A stretch of 50,267 bases of DNA from Pelagibacteraceae bacterium AG-447-E22 (GTDB lineage: Bacteria > Pseudomonadota > Alphaproteobacteria > Pelagibacterales > Pelagibacteraceae), in NCBI GenBank assembly GCA_003212295.1, contig QCQC01000005.1:1-50267 (forward strand), written 5' to 3'. The notes under the pieces are model-generated. The model made no database searches. It was given only the letters and a program-made list of their open reading frames with translations, and was not told where the DNA came from. A program made the position numbers and the translations under genes. Position 1 is the stretch's first letter. Every line of letters starts with the position of its first letter. Of this stretch, positions 1-8,895 are shown piece after piece.

Positions 1-23
1 GATTGTTTTGTTATATCTGTCAT
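1..23 (-). CDS. gatA: GatA, Glu-tRNA(Gln)/Asp-tRNA(Asn) amidotransferase subunit A, first codons only
   Basis: Only the first seven codons (MTDITKQ) lie in the window; the gene runs off the left edge. The ATG overlaps the gatC stop by one base (TAATG), the usual layout of a translationally coupled gatC-gatA pair. GatA is the amidase that supplies ammonia for converting misacylated Glu-tRNA(Gln) or Asp-tRNA(Asn). The identification rests on the position after gatC and on an N-terminus that fits the family, not on any catalytic motif. Confidence 0.7.
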
Positions 24-310
24 TATTCTATCACCTTTGGTACAACAAAATAATCTTCATTATCTTGAGGAGAATTTTTAACAATTTGTTCTCGGATATT
101 CTTACTTTTAACCTCATCAGATCTTAGTTTTAATGTTGTTTCAGCAACAGATGTTAATGGCTCAACATTGTCTGTTTTCAATTTATTAAGTTTCTCAATA
201 AAATCAAAAATTGAATTTAAATCATCAGCTAATTTTTCAGCTCTTTTTTCATCTACTGAAATTCTTGATAATTTAGATATATGTTTTATTGTTTTAAGAT
301 CTATACTCAT
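23..310 (-). CDS. gatC: GatC, Glu-tRNA(Gln)/Asp-tRNA(Asn) amidotransferase subunit C
   Basis: Small subunit of the GatCAB complex, which amidates Glu-tRNA(Gln) and/or Asp-tRNA(Asn) in bacteria lacking the matching direct synthetase. GatC is a belt around GatA and stabilises it. The 95-residue product has the normal family length and pattern: an N-terminal helix (IKHISKLSRI), a central coiled segment ending in LNSIFDFIEKLNKL, a VEPLTSV stretch, and a C-terminal DNEDYFVVPKVIE of the type that ends most GatC proteins. It is divergent from ruvX with 50 bases between the two start codons. Confidence 0.93.
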   Translation of the reverse strand: MSIDLKTIKHISKLSRISVDEKRAEKLADDLNSIFDFIEKLNKLKTDNVEPLTSVAETTLKLRSDEVKSKNIREQIVKNSPQDNEDYFVVPKVIE

Positions 311-360
311 ATGCTATTTAAATATGACGCAAACTATCACTTAAGTTTAAAATATACAAT

Positions 361-816
361 ATGATCACTTTGGAAGAATTTAAAAAAAATCACTCGGATA
401 AGTGTAGATTGATAGGTTTAGACCTTGGTTCTAAAAGAATCGGAGTATCTATTTGTGATGAAAAACAATTAATTGCTACTCCTCTCAAAACAATAAATAA
501 GAATACGCTTACAGAATTAATTTCTGAACTTAAGGTGATTATTGACGAAAATAATATTAAGGGAATCATTATTGGAAATCCTCTTAATATGGATGGTTCA
601 TCTGGAAGATCAGCACAATCTGTGAAAGATACTTCTCAAAAAATTGAGGAAAATATTAATATTCCTATTTGTCTATGGGATGAAAGGTTATCAACAGTTG
701 GTGCTTTTAATCTGTCTAGTCAATTAGATGTTAATGTGAGTAAAAGAGAAAAGAAAATCGATGAAAATGCTGCTGCTTTTATATTGCAAGGAGCAATAGA
801 TTTTTTGAATAATTAA
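361..816 (+). CDS. ruvX: RuvX/YqgF, Holliday-junction-resolvase-like nuclease, pre-16S rRNA processing
   Basis: RNase H-fold protein of the YqgF family, linked in other bacteria to maturation of the 16S rRNA 5' end and possibly to recombination intermediates. The 151-residue product shows the family motifs in order: IGLDLGSKRIGVSICD with the first acidic residue near residue 21, a GNPLNMDGSSG loop, WDERLST with the second acidic site, and DENAAAFILQG near the C-terminus with the last. The intact acidic set argues for an active enzyme. Divergence from gatC is common in alphaproteobacteria. The ATG follows an AT-rich stretch with no clear ribosome binding site. Confidence 0.92.
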   Translation: MITLEEFKKNHSDKCRLIGLDLGSKRIGVSICDEKQLIATPLKTINKNTLTELISELKVIIDENNIKGIIIGNPLNMDGSSGRSAQSVKDTSQKIEENINIPICLWDERLSTVGAFNLSSQLDVNVSKREKKIDENAAAFILQGAIDFLNN

Positions 817-858
817 TACTTGCTATTGTAGACATTTATAGTTATAGAGTTGGTTTTA

Positions 859-1800
859 ATGGCAATTAAAACAGATAAAGCTATTAAAATTTCCCAAAAA
901 CATTTGTTAGGTATCCAGGATTTATCAATTAATGATGTTAATTTTATACTTGAAGAAGCACACACATTTATAAAAGTTAATCAAAGCAAAAATAAAAAGA
1001 TAGATGTATTGAGAGGAAAAACTCAAATCAATTTATTCTTTGAACCTTCTACTAGAACTCAGAGTTCATTTGAATTAGCAGGTAAAAGACTTGGAGCGGA
1101 CGTTATGTCTATGAATATAAGTAACTCTGCAATTAAAAAAGGTGAAACATTAATCGATACAGCCATGACTTTAAATGCGATGCATCCAGATATTATTGTA
1201 GTTAGACATCAAGATTCTGGAGCTTGTAACTTACTTTCACAAAAAGTAAATTGTGCAGTACTAAATGCTGGTGATGGAAGAAGAGAACACCCTACTCAAG
1301 CTCTTTTAGATGCTTTAACAATTATTACTCGAAAAAATAAAATTGAAGGATTGAAAATTGCAATATGTGGAGACATTCTACATTCAAGAGTAGCTAGATC
1401 AAATATATATCTACTCAACATGTTAGGAGCTGAGGTAAATATAGTTGCACCAACAAATTTAATGCCAAAGGAAATTGAAAAATTCGGTGTTAATACTTTT
1501 ACTGACATGAAAAAAGGGTTGAAGGATTGTGATATTGTGATGATGTTAAGATTGCAGAATGAAAGAATGACAAGCTCATATCTTTCATCAAATAGAGAAT
1601 ATTATGAATATTATGGATTAACTCCTGACAAATTAGAGCATGCTAAATCTGATGCATTAATTATGCACCCTGGACCAATGAATAGAGGTATAGAAATAGA
1701 TACAATTCTAGCAGATGACATAAATAAAAGCGTAATTAAAGAACAAGTTGAACTAGGTGTAGCTGTAAGAATGGCTTGCTTAAAGATATTTTGTAGATAA
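859..1800 (+). CDS. pyrB: Aspartate carbamoyltransferase catalytic chain
   Basis: Second step of pyrimidine synthesis: carbamoyl phosphate plus L-aspartate gives N-carbamoyl-aspartate. The carbamoyl-phosphate loop [11 protein letters not shown] is at residues 62-72, [10 protein letters not shown] follows near 150, and MHPGPMNRG near 270. An in-frame TTG nine bases earlier would add three residues, but ATG is the better start and gives 313 residues, normal for a catalytic chain. No pyrI regulatory chain is present. A weak promoter-like pair (TTGCTA, TATAGA) lies in the 42-base gap after ruvX. The gene abuts the dihydroorotase homologue with no spacer, so the two are surely co-transcribed and may form one complex. 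Confidence 0.96.
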   Translation: MAIKTDKAIKISQKHLLGIQDLSINDVNFILEEAHTFIKVNQSKNKKIDVLRGKTQINLFFEPSTRTQSSFELAGKRLGADVMSMNISNSAIKKGETLIDTAMTLNAMHPDIIVVRHQDSGACNLLSQKVNCAVLNAGDGRREHPTQALLDALTIITRKNKIEGLKIAICGDILHSRVARSNIYLLNMLGAEVNIVAPTNLMPKEIEKFGVNTFTDMKKGLKDCDIVMMLRLQNERMTSSYLSSNREYYEYYGLTPDKLEHAKSDALIMHPGPMNRGIEIDTILADDINKSVIKEQVELGVAVRMACLKIFCR

Positions 1801-3087
1801 ATGAAAAAACAATATTTTATAAATGCAAACATAATTGACCCTCATAACTCTATTAATGAAACTGGAGGTTTGATTATAAGTGAAGAAGGTACAATTGAGG
1901 CTGTAGGAAAAAAAGTTAATAATAATAATCTACCAAGCAGAGAAAAGCCAATTGACTTGAAAGGAAAATATATTTTTCCAGGATTGGTAGATATGAGAGT
2001 CTTTGTTGGTGAACCTGGATATGAATATAAAGAAAACTTTAGAACTTTAAGTGATGCGGCATTATCTGGAGGTGTTACTTCTGTGGTTACGATGCCTAAC
2101 ACAGATCCAATAATTGACAATGTATCTATAGTTGATTTCTTAAAAAGAAGAGGAAGAGATAAATCTAAAATTAATATCTATCCATGTGCCTCGCTAACTA
2201 AAAATTTAGAAGGTACTAACATGACTGAATTTGGTCTCTTACAAAAGAAAGGAATTGTTGCATTCACAGATGGAACAAAAACGATTCAAAATCCAAGATT
2301 AATGTCTCGAATAATGAACTCTGCTAAAGATTTGGGTTGTTTAATCATGCAACACGCTGAAGATTATGAACTAGCAAAGAATGGGATGATAAACTCTGGA
2401 ATTATTGCCTCTAAATTAGGATTGTCAGGCATACCTGAAATCGCAGAAAGAATTTTAATTGAAAGAGATCTTACATTGCTAGAAAAAGTCAAATGTAGAT
2501 ATCATATATCTCAATTATCATCACAAAAATCAGTTGAAGTAATAAAATATAGAAAAGAAATAGTGAAATTTACTTCAGGAGTTTCTATTAATAACTTATC
2601 TTTGAATGAAAATGATATTGGTGATTTTAGAACTTTTTTAAAATTGTCTCCCCCTTTAAGGAGAGAAGAAGATAGGTTGGCTTTAGTTGAGGGATTAAAA
2701 GATGGTCTCATTGAAGTTATTGTTTCAGATCATAAACCTGAAGATGAAGAGTCTAAAAGGTTAACATTTGCACAGGCGGCTACAGGTGCATCGGGGATAG
2801 AGACGCTTTTATCTCTCAGTTTAGAATTATATCACAATGGATCACTCAAACTAGAGACGATTATAAGAGCCTTGACTTCAAATCCAGCAAAAATATTAAA
2901 AATAAATAAGGGAAATCTCTCAGTCGGTAATGATGCAGATCTTTGCATAGTTGATATTGATAAACCTTGGATTGTAAAGAAAGAAAAGTTAATTTCAAAA
3001 TCCAAAAATACATCAATAGAAGATAAAAAACTTCAAGGCAAAGTTATAAATACATTTGTAAAAGGCAAAGAATTATTTAAGCTATAG
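1801..3087 (+). CDS. pyrC: Dihydroorotase-type amidohydrolase, PyrC-like, missing the HxH metal motif
   Basis: Class I dihydroorotase homologue of 428 residues, usual length. It keeps the amidohydrolase frame: VDMRVFVGEPGYEYKENF near residues 63-80, VVTMPNTDPIID near 97-108, AFTDGTK near 155, MQHAED near 182, YHISQLSS near 232 and IVSDHKPED near 304. The usual DxHxH of the first strand is replaced by DMRVF, so the two first metal histidines are absent; other metal-site residues (FTDG, QHAED, YHIS, SDH) remain. From recall, the same DMRVFVGEPG form occurs in other alphaproteobacteria beside pyrB. It resembles the inactive partner chains that Pseudomonas needs to assemble its transcarbamoylase. 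It may act as a structural partner of PyrB, with the active enzyme encoded elsewhere; activity within the complex is not excluded. Confidence 0.85.
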   Translation: MKKQYFINANIIDPHNSINETGGLIISEEGTIEAVGKKVNNNNLPSREKPIDLKGKYIFPGLVDMRVFVGEPGYEYKENFRTLSDAALSGGVTSVVTMPNTDPIIDNVSIVDFLKRRGRDKSKINIYPCASLTKNLEGTNMTEFGLLQKKGIVAFTDGTKTIQNPRLMSRIMNSAKDLGCLIMQHAEDYELAKNGMINSGIIASKLGLSGIPEIAERILIERDLTLLEKVKCRYHISQLSSQKSVEVIKYRKEIVKFTSGVSINNLSLNENDIGDFRTFLKLSPPLRREEDRLALVEGLKDGLIEVIVSDHKPEDEESKRLTFAQAATGASGIETLLSLSLELYHNGSLKLETIIRALTSNPAKILKINKGNLSVGNDADLCIVDIDKPWIVKKEKLISKSKNTSIEDKKLQGKVINTFVKGKELFKL

Positions 3088-3088
3088 A

Positions 3089-3667
3089 ATGGATATTTTT
3101 TTAATAGGTATAATTTCTTACCTCATGGGTTCCATACCATTTGGCTTTATACTTACAAAAATCTTTTTAAAAAAAGATATCAGAGAAATTGGTTCAGGTA
3201 ACATCGGAGCCACTAATGCTCTTAGAACTGGAAATAAAACAATAGGTTACTCAACATTAGTGCTTGATATTTTGAAAGCTGTAGCTCCTGTCATTTATGT
3301 AAAAATTTTTTATCAAGATTTTTTATATATTGCCTCCCTATGTGCTTTTTTAGGTCATGTTTTTCCAATTTGGTTAAAGTTTAAAGGTGGAAAAGGTGTT
3401 GCAACTTATGTTGGAATTTTATTTGCCATAAATATCTATTTTGGAATTATCTTTGTTATTTCTTGGTTTACAACTTTTTTCATTTCTAAGTATTCCTCGT
3501 TATCATCTTTAGTGGGTGCAGCTTCTATACCTATATATTTATTGATTTTAAGTAAATTTGATCAGGGAATTTTTTTTACAATTATGTTTGTCTTAATTTT
3601 TTTTACTCATAGAGAAAATATTAAAAGATTGAAAAATAAAGAAGAAACAAAGACAAAAATTTATTAA
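3089..3667 (+). CDS. plsY: Glycerol-3-phosphate acyltransferase PlsY
   Basis: Inner-membrane enzyme that moves an acyl group from acyl phosphate to glycerol-3-phosphate, the first committed step of phospholipid synthesis; it needs acyl phosphate from PlsX, not in this window. The 192 residues hold the family signatures: MGSIPFGFILTK at the N-terminus, GSGNIGATNALRTG near residues 36-49, and GHVFPIWLKFKGGKGVAT near 89-106, with about five hydrophobic helices and a basic C-terminal tail. It starts one base after the pyrC stop. In many alphaproteobacteria dprA follows plsY; here topA follows directly. Confidence 0.95.
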   Translation: MDIFLIGIISYLMGSIPFGFILTKIFLKKDIREIGSGNIGATNALRTGNKTIGYSTLVLDILKAVAPVIYVKIFYQDFLYIASLCAFLGHVFPIWLKFKGGKGVATYVGILFAINIYFGIIFVISWFTTFFISKYSSLSSLVGAASIPIYLLILSKFDQGIFFTIMFVLIFFTHRENIKRLKNKEETKTKIY

Positions 3668-3668
3668 A

Positions 3669-3696
3669 TTGACTATCTAAGTGATTTGAGTACTTT
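3669..3696 (+). promoter_or_regulatory. Possible promoter before topA
   Basis: TTGACT (5 of 6 to the sigma-70 -35 box) is followed after 16 bases by TACTTT (3 of 6 to the -10 box) in the 36 bases between plsY and topA. If used, transcription would start at or a few bases before the topA ATG, giving an almost leaderless message. The -10 box is poor, so confidence is low. Confidence 0.3.
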
Positions 3697-3703
3697 GTAG
3701 TCT

Positions 3704-6289
3704 ATGAATTTGGTCATTGTAGAAAGTCCTGCTAAAGCTAAAACAATAAATAAGTATTTGGGTGATGATTATAAAGTTCTAGCAAGTTATGGTCATATAA
3801 GAGACTTGCCTTCTAAAAATGGTTCAGTTGATCCGGATCAAGATTTTAAAATGGAATGGGAAGTTGACAGTTTTTCAAAAAAGTATCTTAAAGAAATTAC
3901 TGATGCAGCAAAAGACTCTTCTAAAATTATATTAGCTACCGACCCTGACCGTGAAGGTGAAGCTATTGCCTGGCATGTAAAAGAATATTTAAATGAAAAA
4001 AAACTTTTAAAAGATAAAGAAATTGAAAGAGTTGTATTTAATGAGATAACTAAAAAAGCTGTAATACAGGGAATTGAAAATCCAAGACAAATTGAACCTC
4101 ATCTAGTTGATGCTTATATGGCTAGAAGAGCTTTAGATTACTTGGTTGGTTTTAATATTTCACCAATACTTTGGACAAAACTACCTGGCTCAAAATCTGC
4201 AGGAAGAGTTCAGTCTGTTGCTTTAAAATTAATTACTGAGAGAGAACATGAAATTGAGTCATTTGAACCAGAGGAATTTTGGACTTTAAGTGTAAACTTT
4301 AAAGATCAAAATAATCAAAAAATTACCGCAAGTATTAGTCAATTAGATAATAATAAAATTGAAAAATTTTCATTTAAAAATAAAGAAGAAATAAATAAAG
4401 CTATAGAGAGTATAAATAAAAAAAAATTCAGTATTACAGATATTTCAAGCAAAGTTGTTAATCGAAATCCATCCGGACCATTTACTACATCTACTCTTCA
4501 ACAAACCGCATCAAGTAGATTGGGTTTTGGCGCATCTAGAACAATGCAAATAGCACAAAAGCTTTATCAAGGAGTAGAGATAGAGGGTGAAACTATTGGC
4601 TTGATTACTTATATGAGAACAGATGGAACTAATTTATCCAAAGATGCAGTGTCAGCTTTTAGAGATTATATCCAAAAAGAAATTGGTAGCCAATACTTGC
4701 CTAAGGATGCTTTGAATTATTCTGGTAAAAAAGCCAAGAATGCTCAGGAAGCTCATGAAGCAATTAGACCAACAGATATAATCAGAACACCCCAAAGTGT
4801 TAAAAAATATTTAAGTACAGATCAAAATAAACTATATGATCTTATTTGGAGTAGAGCTTTATCTTCTCAAATGGAGTCTGCCAAATTTGACAGGAACACT
4901 ATTACTATAACTTCAAACAACAATGACACTATTTGTAAAGCTAGTGGGTCAGTACTAAAATTTGATGGATTTTTGAAGATTTATAACAATCAAAGTAAAG
5001 ATGATGATGAAAATGTTTTACCATCCATGTCTAAAGGACCTATTAATATCGAGGCATTACTAGATGAACAACATTATACACAACCACCTCCAAGATACTC
5101 TGAGGCTAGCTTAGTTAAAAAACTTGAGGAACTTGGTATTGGAAGACCATCTACTTATGCAAGCATCATCTCTACTATTGCTAACAGAGGTTATGCAGAA
5201 ATATTGAATAAAAGATTCTTTCCTACTGACAGAGGAAAATTGATTTCTGCCTTTTTAGAAAAATTGTTCTCAAAATATGTAGATTATAATTTTACAGCAG
5301 GATTAGAAGATCAGCTTGATGAAATCACCACTGGAAAAGAAAGTTGGATTAAAGTTTTGGAGCTTTTTTGGAAAGACTTTAATAATAATGTATCAGAGGT
5401 AAAAGAAAAGAGAACTAGAGAGGTCTTGGATTTGCTTAATGATAGTTTAGGTGAATTGATTTTTGATAAAGATAATGAAGGAAATGTTGTTAGAAAGTGT
5501 CAATTATGCAATTCTGGAACATTAAGTTTAAAAAATAGCTTCAGAGGTGGTGCTTTTATAGGATGCTCAAATTACCCTGAATGTAAGTTTACACGACCAT
5601 TATCTAAGGCAAAAGCTGCAGCTCAAGCACAATTAGCAGAACCGAAATTAATTGGAAAACACGAAAATGGAAATGAAATTTATCTAAAAAATGGGAGGTT
5701 TGGGCCTTATCTTCAGTACGAAAAAATTCCTACTGATATTGAGGTTGAAAAAGCTACGAAGAAAAAGAAAAAAGCAAAAAAATCTAAATCAGATGTTAAT
5801 GAACTTTTAAAAAATGTTTCAATACCCAAGGGTTTAGATCTAGAAAGTATTGATTTAGAAAAAGCTCAATTCTTATGCTCACTACCTAAATCACTTGGGA
5901 CAAATCCTGACAATCAAAAAGAAATTACATTAAACACTGGAAGATTCGGCCCTTATCTAAAATGTGAAAATAAGTCAGCAAGAATAGAAAATATAGAAGA
6001 AATTTTTTCAATAGGTTTAAATAGAGCAATTACTCTAATAGCTGAAGCTAAACCTGGTCGAATGTCTTCATCAATGATTAAAGATTTAGGCGAACATCCT
6101 GAGGATAAAAAGCCAGTTAGAGTAATGAAAGGTCAGTACGGTCCTTATATTAAGTACAAATCACTCAATGCAACTATACCTGAAGAAAAAGATCCTACCG
6201 AATTAACAATGGAAGAGGCTTTAATATTGATTGAGAAAAGAAAAGAATACGATAAAACTAAAAAATCTAAAAAAAGGAAATCTAAATGA
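3704..6289 (+). CDS. topA: DNA topoisomerase I
   Basis: Type IA topoisomerase that relaxes negative supercoils through a covalent tyrosine-DNA link. The N-terminal TOPRIM domain begins VESPAKAKTINKYLG and carries the acidic triad D80-P-D82-R-E-G-E86. The catalytic tyrosine is Y303 in LITYMRTDGT, with R305 beside it. One C4 zinc finger is visible (C599, C602, C621, C627). Three C-terminal repeats built on GRFGPYL or GQYGPYI follow, then a lysine-rich tail. At 861 residues it has normal alphaproteobacterial length. The stop overlaps the next start in ATGA, so the RidA-family gene is coupled to it. Confidence 0.97.
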   Translation: MNLVIVESPAKAKTINKYLGDDYKVLASYGHIRDLPSKNGSVDPDQDFKMEWEVDSFSKKYLKEITDAAKDSSKIILATDPDREGEAIAWHVKEYLNEKKLLKDKEIERVVFNEITKKAVIQGIENPRQIEPHLVDAYMARRALDYLVGFNISPILWTKLPGSKSAGRVQSVALKLITEREHEIESFEPEEFWTLSVNFKDQNNQKITASISQLDNNKIEKFSFKNKEEINKAIESINKKKFSITDISSKVVNRNPSGPFTTSTLQQTASSRLGFGASRTMQIAQKLYQGVEIEGETIGLITYMRTDGTNLSKDAVSAFRDYIQKEIGSQYLPKDALNYSGKKAKNAQEAHEAIRPTDIIRTPQSVKKYLSTDQNKLYDLIWSRALSSQMESAKFDRNTITITSNNNDTICKASGSVLKFDGFLKIYNNQSKDDDENVLPSMSKGPINIEALLDEQHYTQPPPRYSEASLVKKLEELGIGRPSTYASIISTIANRGYAEILNKRFFPTDRGKLISAFLEKLFSKYVDYNFTAGLEDQLDEITTGKESWIKVLELFWKDFNNNVSEVKEKRTREVLDLLNDSLGELIFDKDNEGNVVRKCQLCNSGTLSLKNSFRGGAFIGCSNYPECKFTRPLSKAKAAAQAQLAEPKLIGKHENGNEIYLKNGRFGPYLQYEKIPTDIEVEKATKKKKKAKKSKSDVNELLKNVSIPKGLDLESIDLEKAQFLCSLPKSLGTNPDNQKEITLNTGRFGPYLKCENKSARIENIEEIFSIGLNRAITLIAEAKPGRMSSSMIKDLGEHPEDKKPVRVMKGQYGPYIKYKSLNATIPEEKDPTELTMEEALILIEKRKEYDKTKKSKKRKSK

Positions 6290-6747
6290 ATTATGATGAA
6301 AAAATTAAAGAACTTAAAATAAAGCTTCCTGAAGCAAAACCACCAGTTGGAAATTATGTTGCAACTAAAATTTCTGGAAAGATGTTGTTTATATCTGGAC
6401 AAATTTCTATTGATGAGAATGGTCAATTAATAAAAGGGAAAGTCGGAAAAGATTTGGATACTGATTCTGGTTACAATGCTGCTAAACGATGTGCATTAAG
6501 TATTATTGCTCAAGTTAAAAAAGCTTGTGATAATGATTTATCAAAAGTTAAATCTTGTATTAAATTAACTGGATTTGTTAATTCCACTGATGATTTTATT
6601 GATCAACCAAAAGTAATCAATGGAGCGTCAGACATAATAGCTGCAGTGTTTGGAGATGCTGGTATGCATACTAGAGCTGCTGTAAGCACTAATAGCTTGC
6701 CATTAGGAGTATCGGTAGAGGTTGATGCAATTTTTGAGTTGAATTAG
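6286..6747 (+). CDS. RidA-family protein (YjgF/YER057c/UK114)
   Basis: The RidA family includes deaminases that hydrolyse reactive enamine and imine intermediates made by pyridoxal-phosphate enzymes. The 153-residue product has the family core: LFISGQISID near residue 36, and RAAVSTNSLPLGVSVEVDA near 130 carrying the conserved arginine and the C-terminal glutamate. It is longer than E. coli RidA (about 128 residues) because of extra N-terminal residues, so it belongs to a longer subgroup that I cannot name with certainty. It is coupled to topA by a 4-base overlap and ends three bases from the convergent ugd stop. Confidence 0.85.
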   Translation: MNYDEKIKELKIKLPEAKPPVGNYVATKISGKMLFISGQISIDENGQLIKGKVGKDLDTDSGYNAAKRCALSIIAQVKKACDNDLSKVKSCIKLTGFVNSTDDFIDQPKVINGASDIIAAVFGDAGMHTRAAVSTNSLPLGVSVEVDAIFELN

Positions 6748-6750
6748 ATT

Positions 6751-8049
6751 TTATTTTCCAACGCTATAGTATTTAAATCCTTGATCTTTAATTTTGGTTG
6801 AAGAATATATATTTCTCATATCAAAAATAATAAATTTTTTACCTTTTACTAAATTTTTAAAATTAATTGATTTAAAATCATTCCATTCAGTATGAATAAT
6901 CACAAGATCTGACCCTTGAACAGCTTCTTTAATAGTTGTTTTGTTAGTAACATTTTTTAATTTCAAAAACTCATTCTTGAATCCGGTTGGATCAAAATAT
7001 TTGATTATTGCTCCTTTTTTTGACAACCAAGGTATCATTTTAAGACTTGATGAGTCTCTCATATCATCCGTATTTGCTTTAAATGTAACTCCTAAAAAAG
7101 CTATCTTTTTGTTTCTTATTTTTCTATTTAAAATTTGATTAACTCTTTCAAGTAAGATTTTAGATCTATTATCATTTGATTTAATTACAGATTTTATAAC
7201 TGATAAATTTGTTTTAAATCTATCAGCTGTTGAAATGATAGCTTTAGTATCTTTTGGAAAACAGGACCCACCATAAGCAGGGCCTGCTCTAAGAAATCGG
7301 CTTCCTATCCTTTTATCAAGTCCCATGCCTATTGATATATCCTCTATATTAATACCAGTTTTTTCGCATAAATTTGCTATTTCATTAATAAAAGTAATCT
7401 TAGTTGCTAAAAAGGCATTTGAAGCATATTTGATTAATTCTGCTGCTCTTCTAGAGGTTTGTAAATATGAGGCTCCTTTAGAAATAAGTGGGCTGTATAA
7501 ATTTTTTAAAATTCTACCAGTTTTTTTATCGTTAGTTCCAATTACAACTCTGTCAGGATATATGAAATCTCTTATTGCTTCTCCTTCTCTTAAAAATTCA
7601 GGGTTTGAGACAACAGAAAACTTTTTTTTGTTATTTTTTTTTGACAAAATTTTTTCAATTTCATCACCTGTTGTCACTGGAACAGTTGATTTTGTAATGA
7701 TAATTTTAAACTTATTAATTGAGGAGCTTATTTCTTTAGAAACATTATAGATCTGACTTAAATCTGCAGAACCTCCTTTTTTTTTTGTAGGCGTACCGAC
7801 ACAAATAAAAATAATATCCGATTCTTTTACTGACTTTTTTAAATCTGAAGAAAAATTTAATCTTTTATTCTTGTAATTTTTAATTACTAATTCTGAAAGA
7901 CCAGGTTCATAAATTGGAATTTTACCTTTTTTTAATAAATTTATTTTATTAATATTATTATCTACACAAATTACATCGTTTCCTAAATCAGCGAAACATA
8001 CACCGCTGACTAGTCCTACATAGCCAGTACCTATCATACATAATTTCAT
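6751..8049 (-). CDS. ugd: UDP-glucose 6-dehydrogenase
   Basis: Oxidises UDP-glucose twice with NAD+ to UDP-glucuronate. The N-terminal Rossmann loop is GTGYVGLVSG (residues 7-16); GTPTKKKGGSADLS and STVPVTTGDE follow; the catalytic cysteine is C263 in GGSCFPKDTKA. Length (432) is standard. The start overlaps the galU stop by four bases (ATGA), so the pair makes UDP-glucuronate from glucose-1-phosphate in two coupled steps. UDP-glucuronate could feed acidic polysaccharide or the glucuronosyl lipids reported for SAR11 under phosphate limitation; that use is inference, as no glycosyltransferase lies here. Confidence 0.95.
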   Translation of the reverse strand: MKLCMIGTGYVGLVSGVCFADLGNDVICVDNNINKINLLKKGKIPIYEPGLSELVIKNYKNKRLNFSSDLKKSVKESDIIFICVGTPTKKKGGSADLSQIYNVSKEISSSINKFKIIITKSTVPVTTGDEIEKILSKKNNKKKFSVVSNPEFLREGEAIRDFIYPDRVVIGTNDKKTGRILKNLYSPLISKGASYLQTSRRAAELIKYASNAFLATKITFINEIANLCEKTGINIEDISIGMGLDKRIGSRFLRAGPAYGGSCFPKDTKAIISTADRFKTNLSVIKSVIKSNDNRSKILLERVNQILNRKIRNKKIAFLGVTFKANTDDMRDSSSLKMIPWLSKKGAIIKYFDPTGFKNEFLKLKNVTNKTTIKEAVQGSDLVIIHTEWNDFKSINFKNLVKGKKFIIFDMRNIYSSTKIKDQGFKYYSVGK

Positions 8050-8861
8050 GATTTAGCTATTTCCAAAGTTGATTTAATATAACCATTCATACTTCCACAA
8101 TCTAAATATTTTCCTGAAAAAGTGTGAGCTATAAACTTATTATTTTCATAAATCAATGATTGAATAGCATCAGTAATATGAATTTCGCCACCCTTACCAA
8201 CTTTTTGTTTAGATAATTTAGTAAATATTTTCTTAGGTAAAATGTACCTTCCTATAACTGCTTTATTTGAAGGTGCATTAGCAATAGATGGTTTTTCAAT
8301 TACATCTTTGATTAAATAATTTCTTTTATCATATTTCTTACTTAATTTAAAAATTCCCCATCTTGAAACTGTTTTTTTATTTACATTCATACTTGCGATT
8401 ACAGACGATTTATATCTCTTATGAATATTGATCATAGATTTGGAACAATTTTTTTTTATAATCAAATCATCTGGTAACAACATTAAGAAAAATTTATCTT
8501 TAATTAATTTCTTTGTTTTGAAAACTGCATCGCCAGTTCCAAGTGGTTTATTTTGGTATACAAATTTTATCATCTTTTTATATTTTAAAATTTTTCTATA
8601 TTCTTTGACAATCCTTGGATCTTTCTTTTTTTTAATAATTTTTTTGTAGAAACTATCGTTATAGAAGTATTTTTTGATCATTTGTTTTTTTTTTGAAATG
8701 ATAAAGACTATTTCTTTAATACCGGCTTCAATACACTCATCTAAAATATATTCAATTCCAGGTTTGCCATTAATTGGTAGTAGCTCTTTAGCAAAAACAC
8801 TGGTCAATGGTAATAAACGAGTACCTAATCCAGCTAATGGAATAATTGCTTGTTTAATCAT
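8046..8861 (-). CDS. galU: UTP-glucose-1-phosphate uridylyltransferase
   Basis: Makes UDP-glucose from UTP and glucose-1-phosphate. The nucleotide-binding start QAIIPLAGLGTRLLPLT carries the GxGTRxLP signature, KELLPINGKPGIEYI follows, then NKPLGTGDAV near 107 and LLPDD near 130; VIEKPS and VGRYILP are also as in the family. At 271 residues it is slightly shorter than E. coli GalU (302). It is unusually lysine-rich, as in EYRKILKYKKMIKF near residue 90. It is divergent from panC with only a few tens of bases between starts, so any promoter must overlap the neighbouring gene's 5' end. Confidence 0.95.
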   Translation of the reverse strand: MIKQAIIPLAGLGTRLLPLTSVFAKELLPINGKPGIEYILDECIEAGIKEIVFIISKKKQMIKKYFYNDSFYKKIIKKKKDPRIVKEYRKILKYKKMIKFVYQNKPLGTGDAVFKTKKLIKDKFFLMLLPDDLIIKKNCSKSMINIHKRYKSSVIASMNVNKKTVSRWGIFKLSKKYDKRNYLIKDVIEKPSIANAPSNKAVIGRYILPKKIFTKLSKQKVGKGGEIHITDAIQSLIYENNKFIAHTFSGKYLDCGSMNGYIKSTLEIAKS

Positions 8862-8895
8862 TTAAATGTTTTACTTATTAAAATATTTTATACAA

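Noticed and set aside
850-858. TTG start for pyrB
   Set aside because: Adds three residues only; the ATG at 859 is a stronger start and fits the family length.
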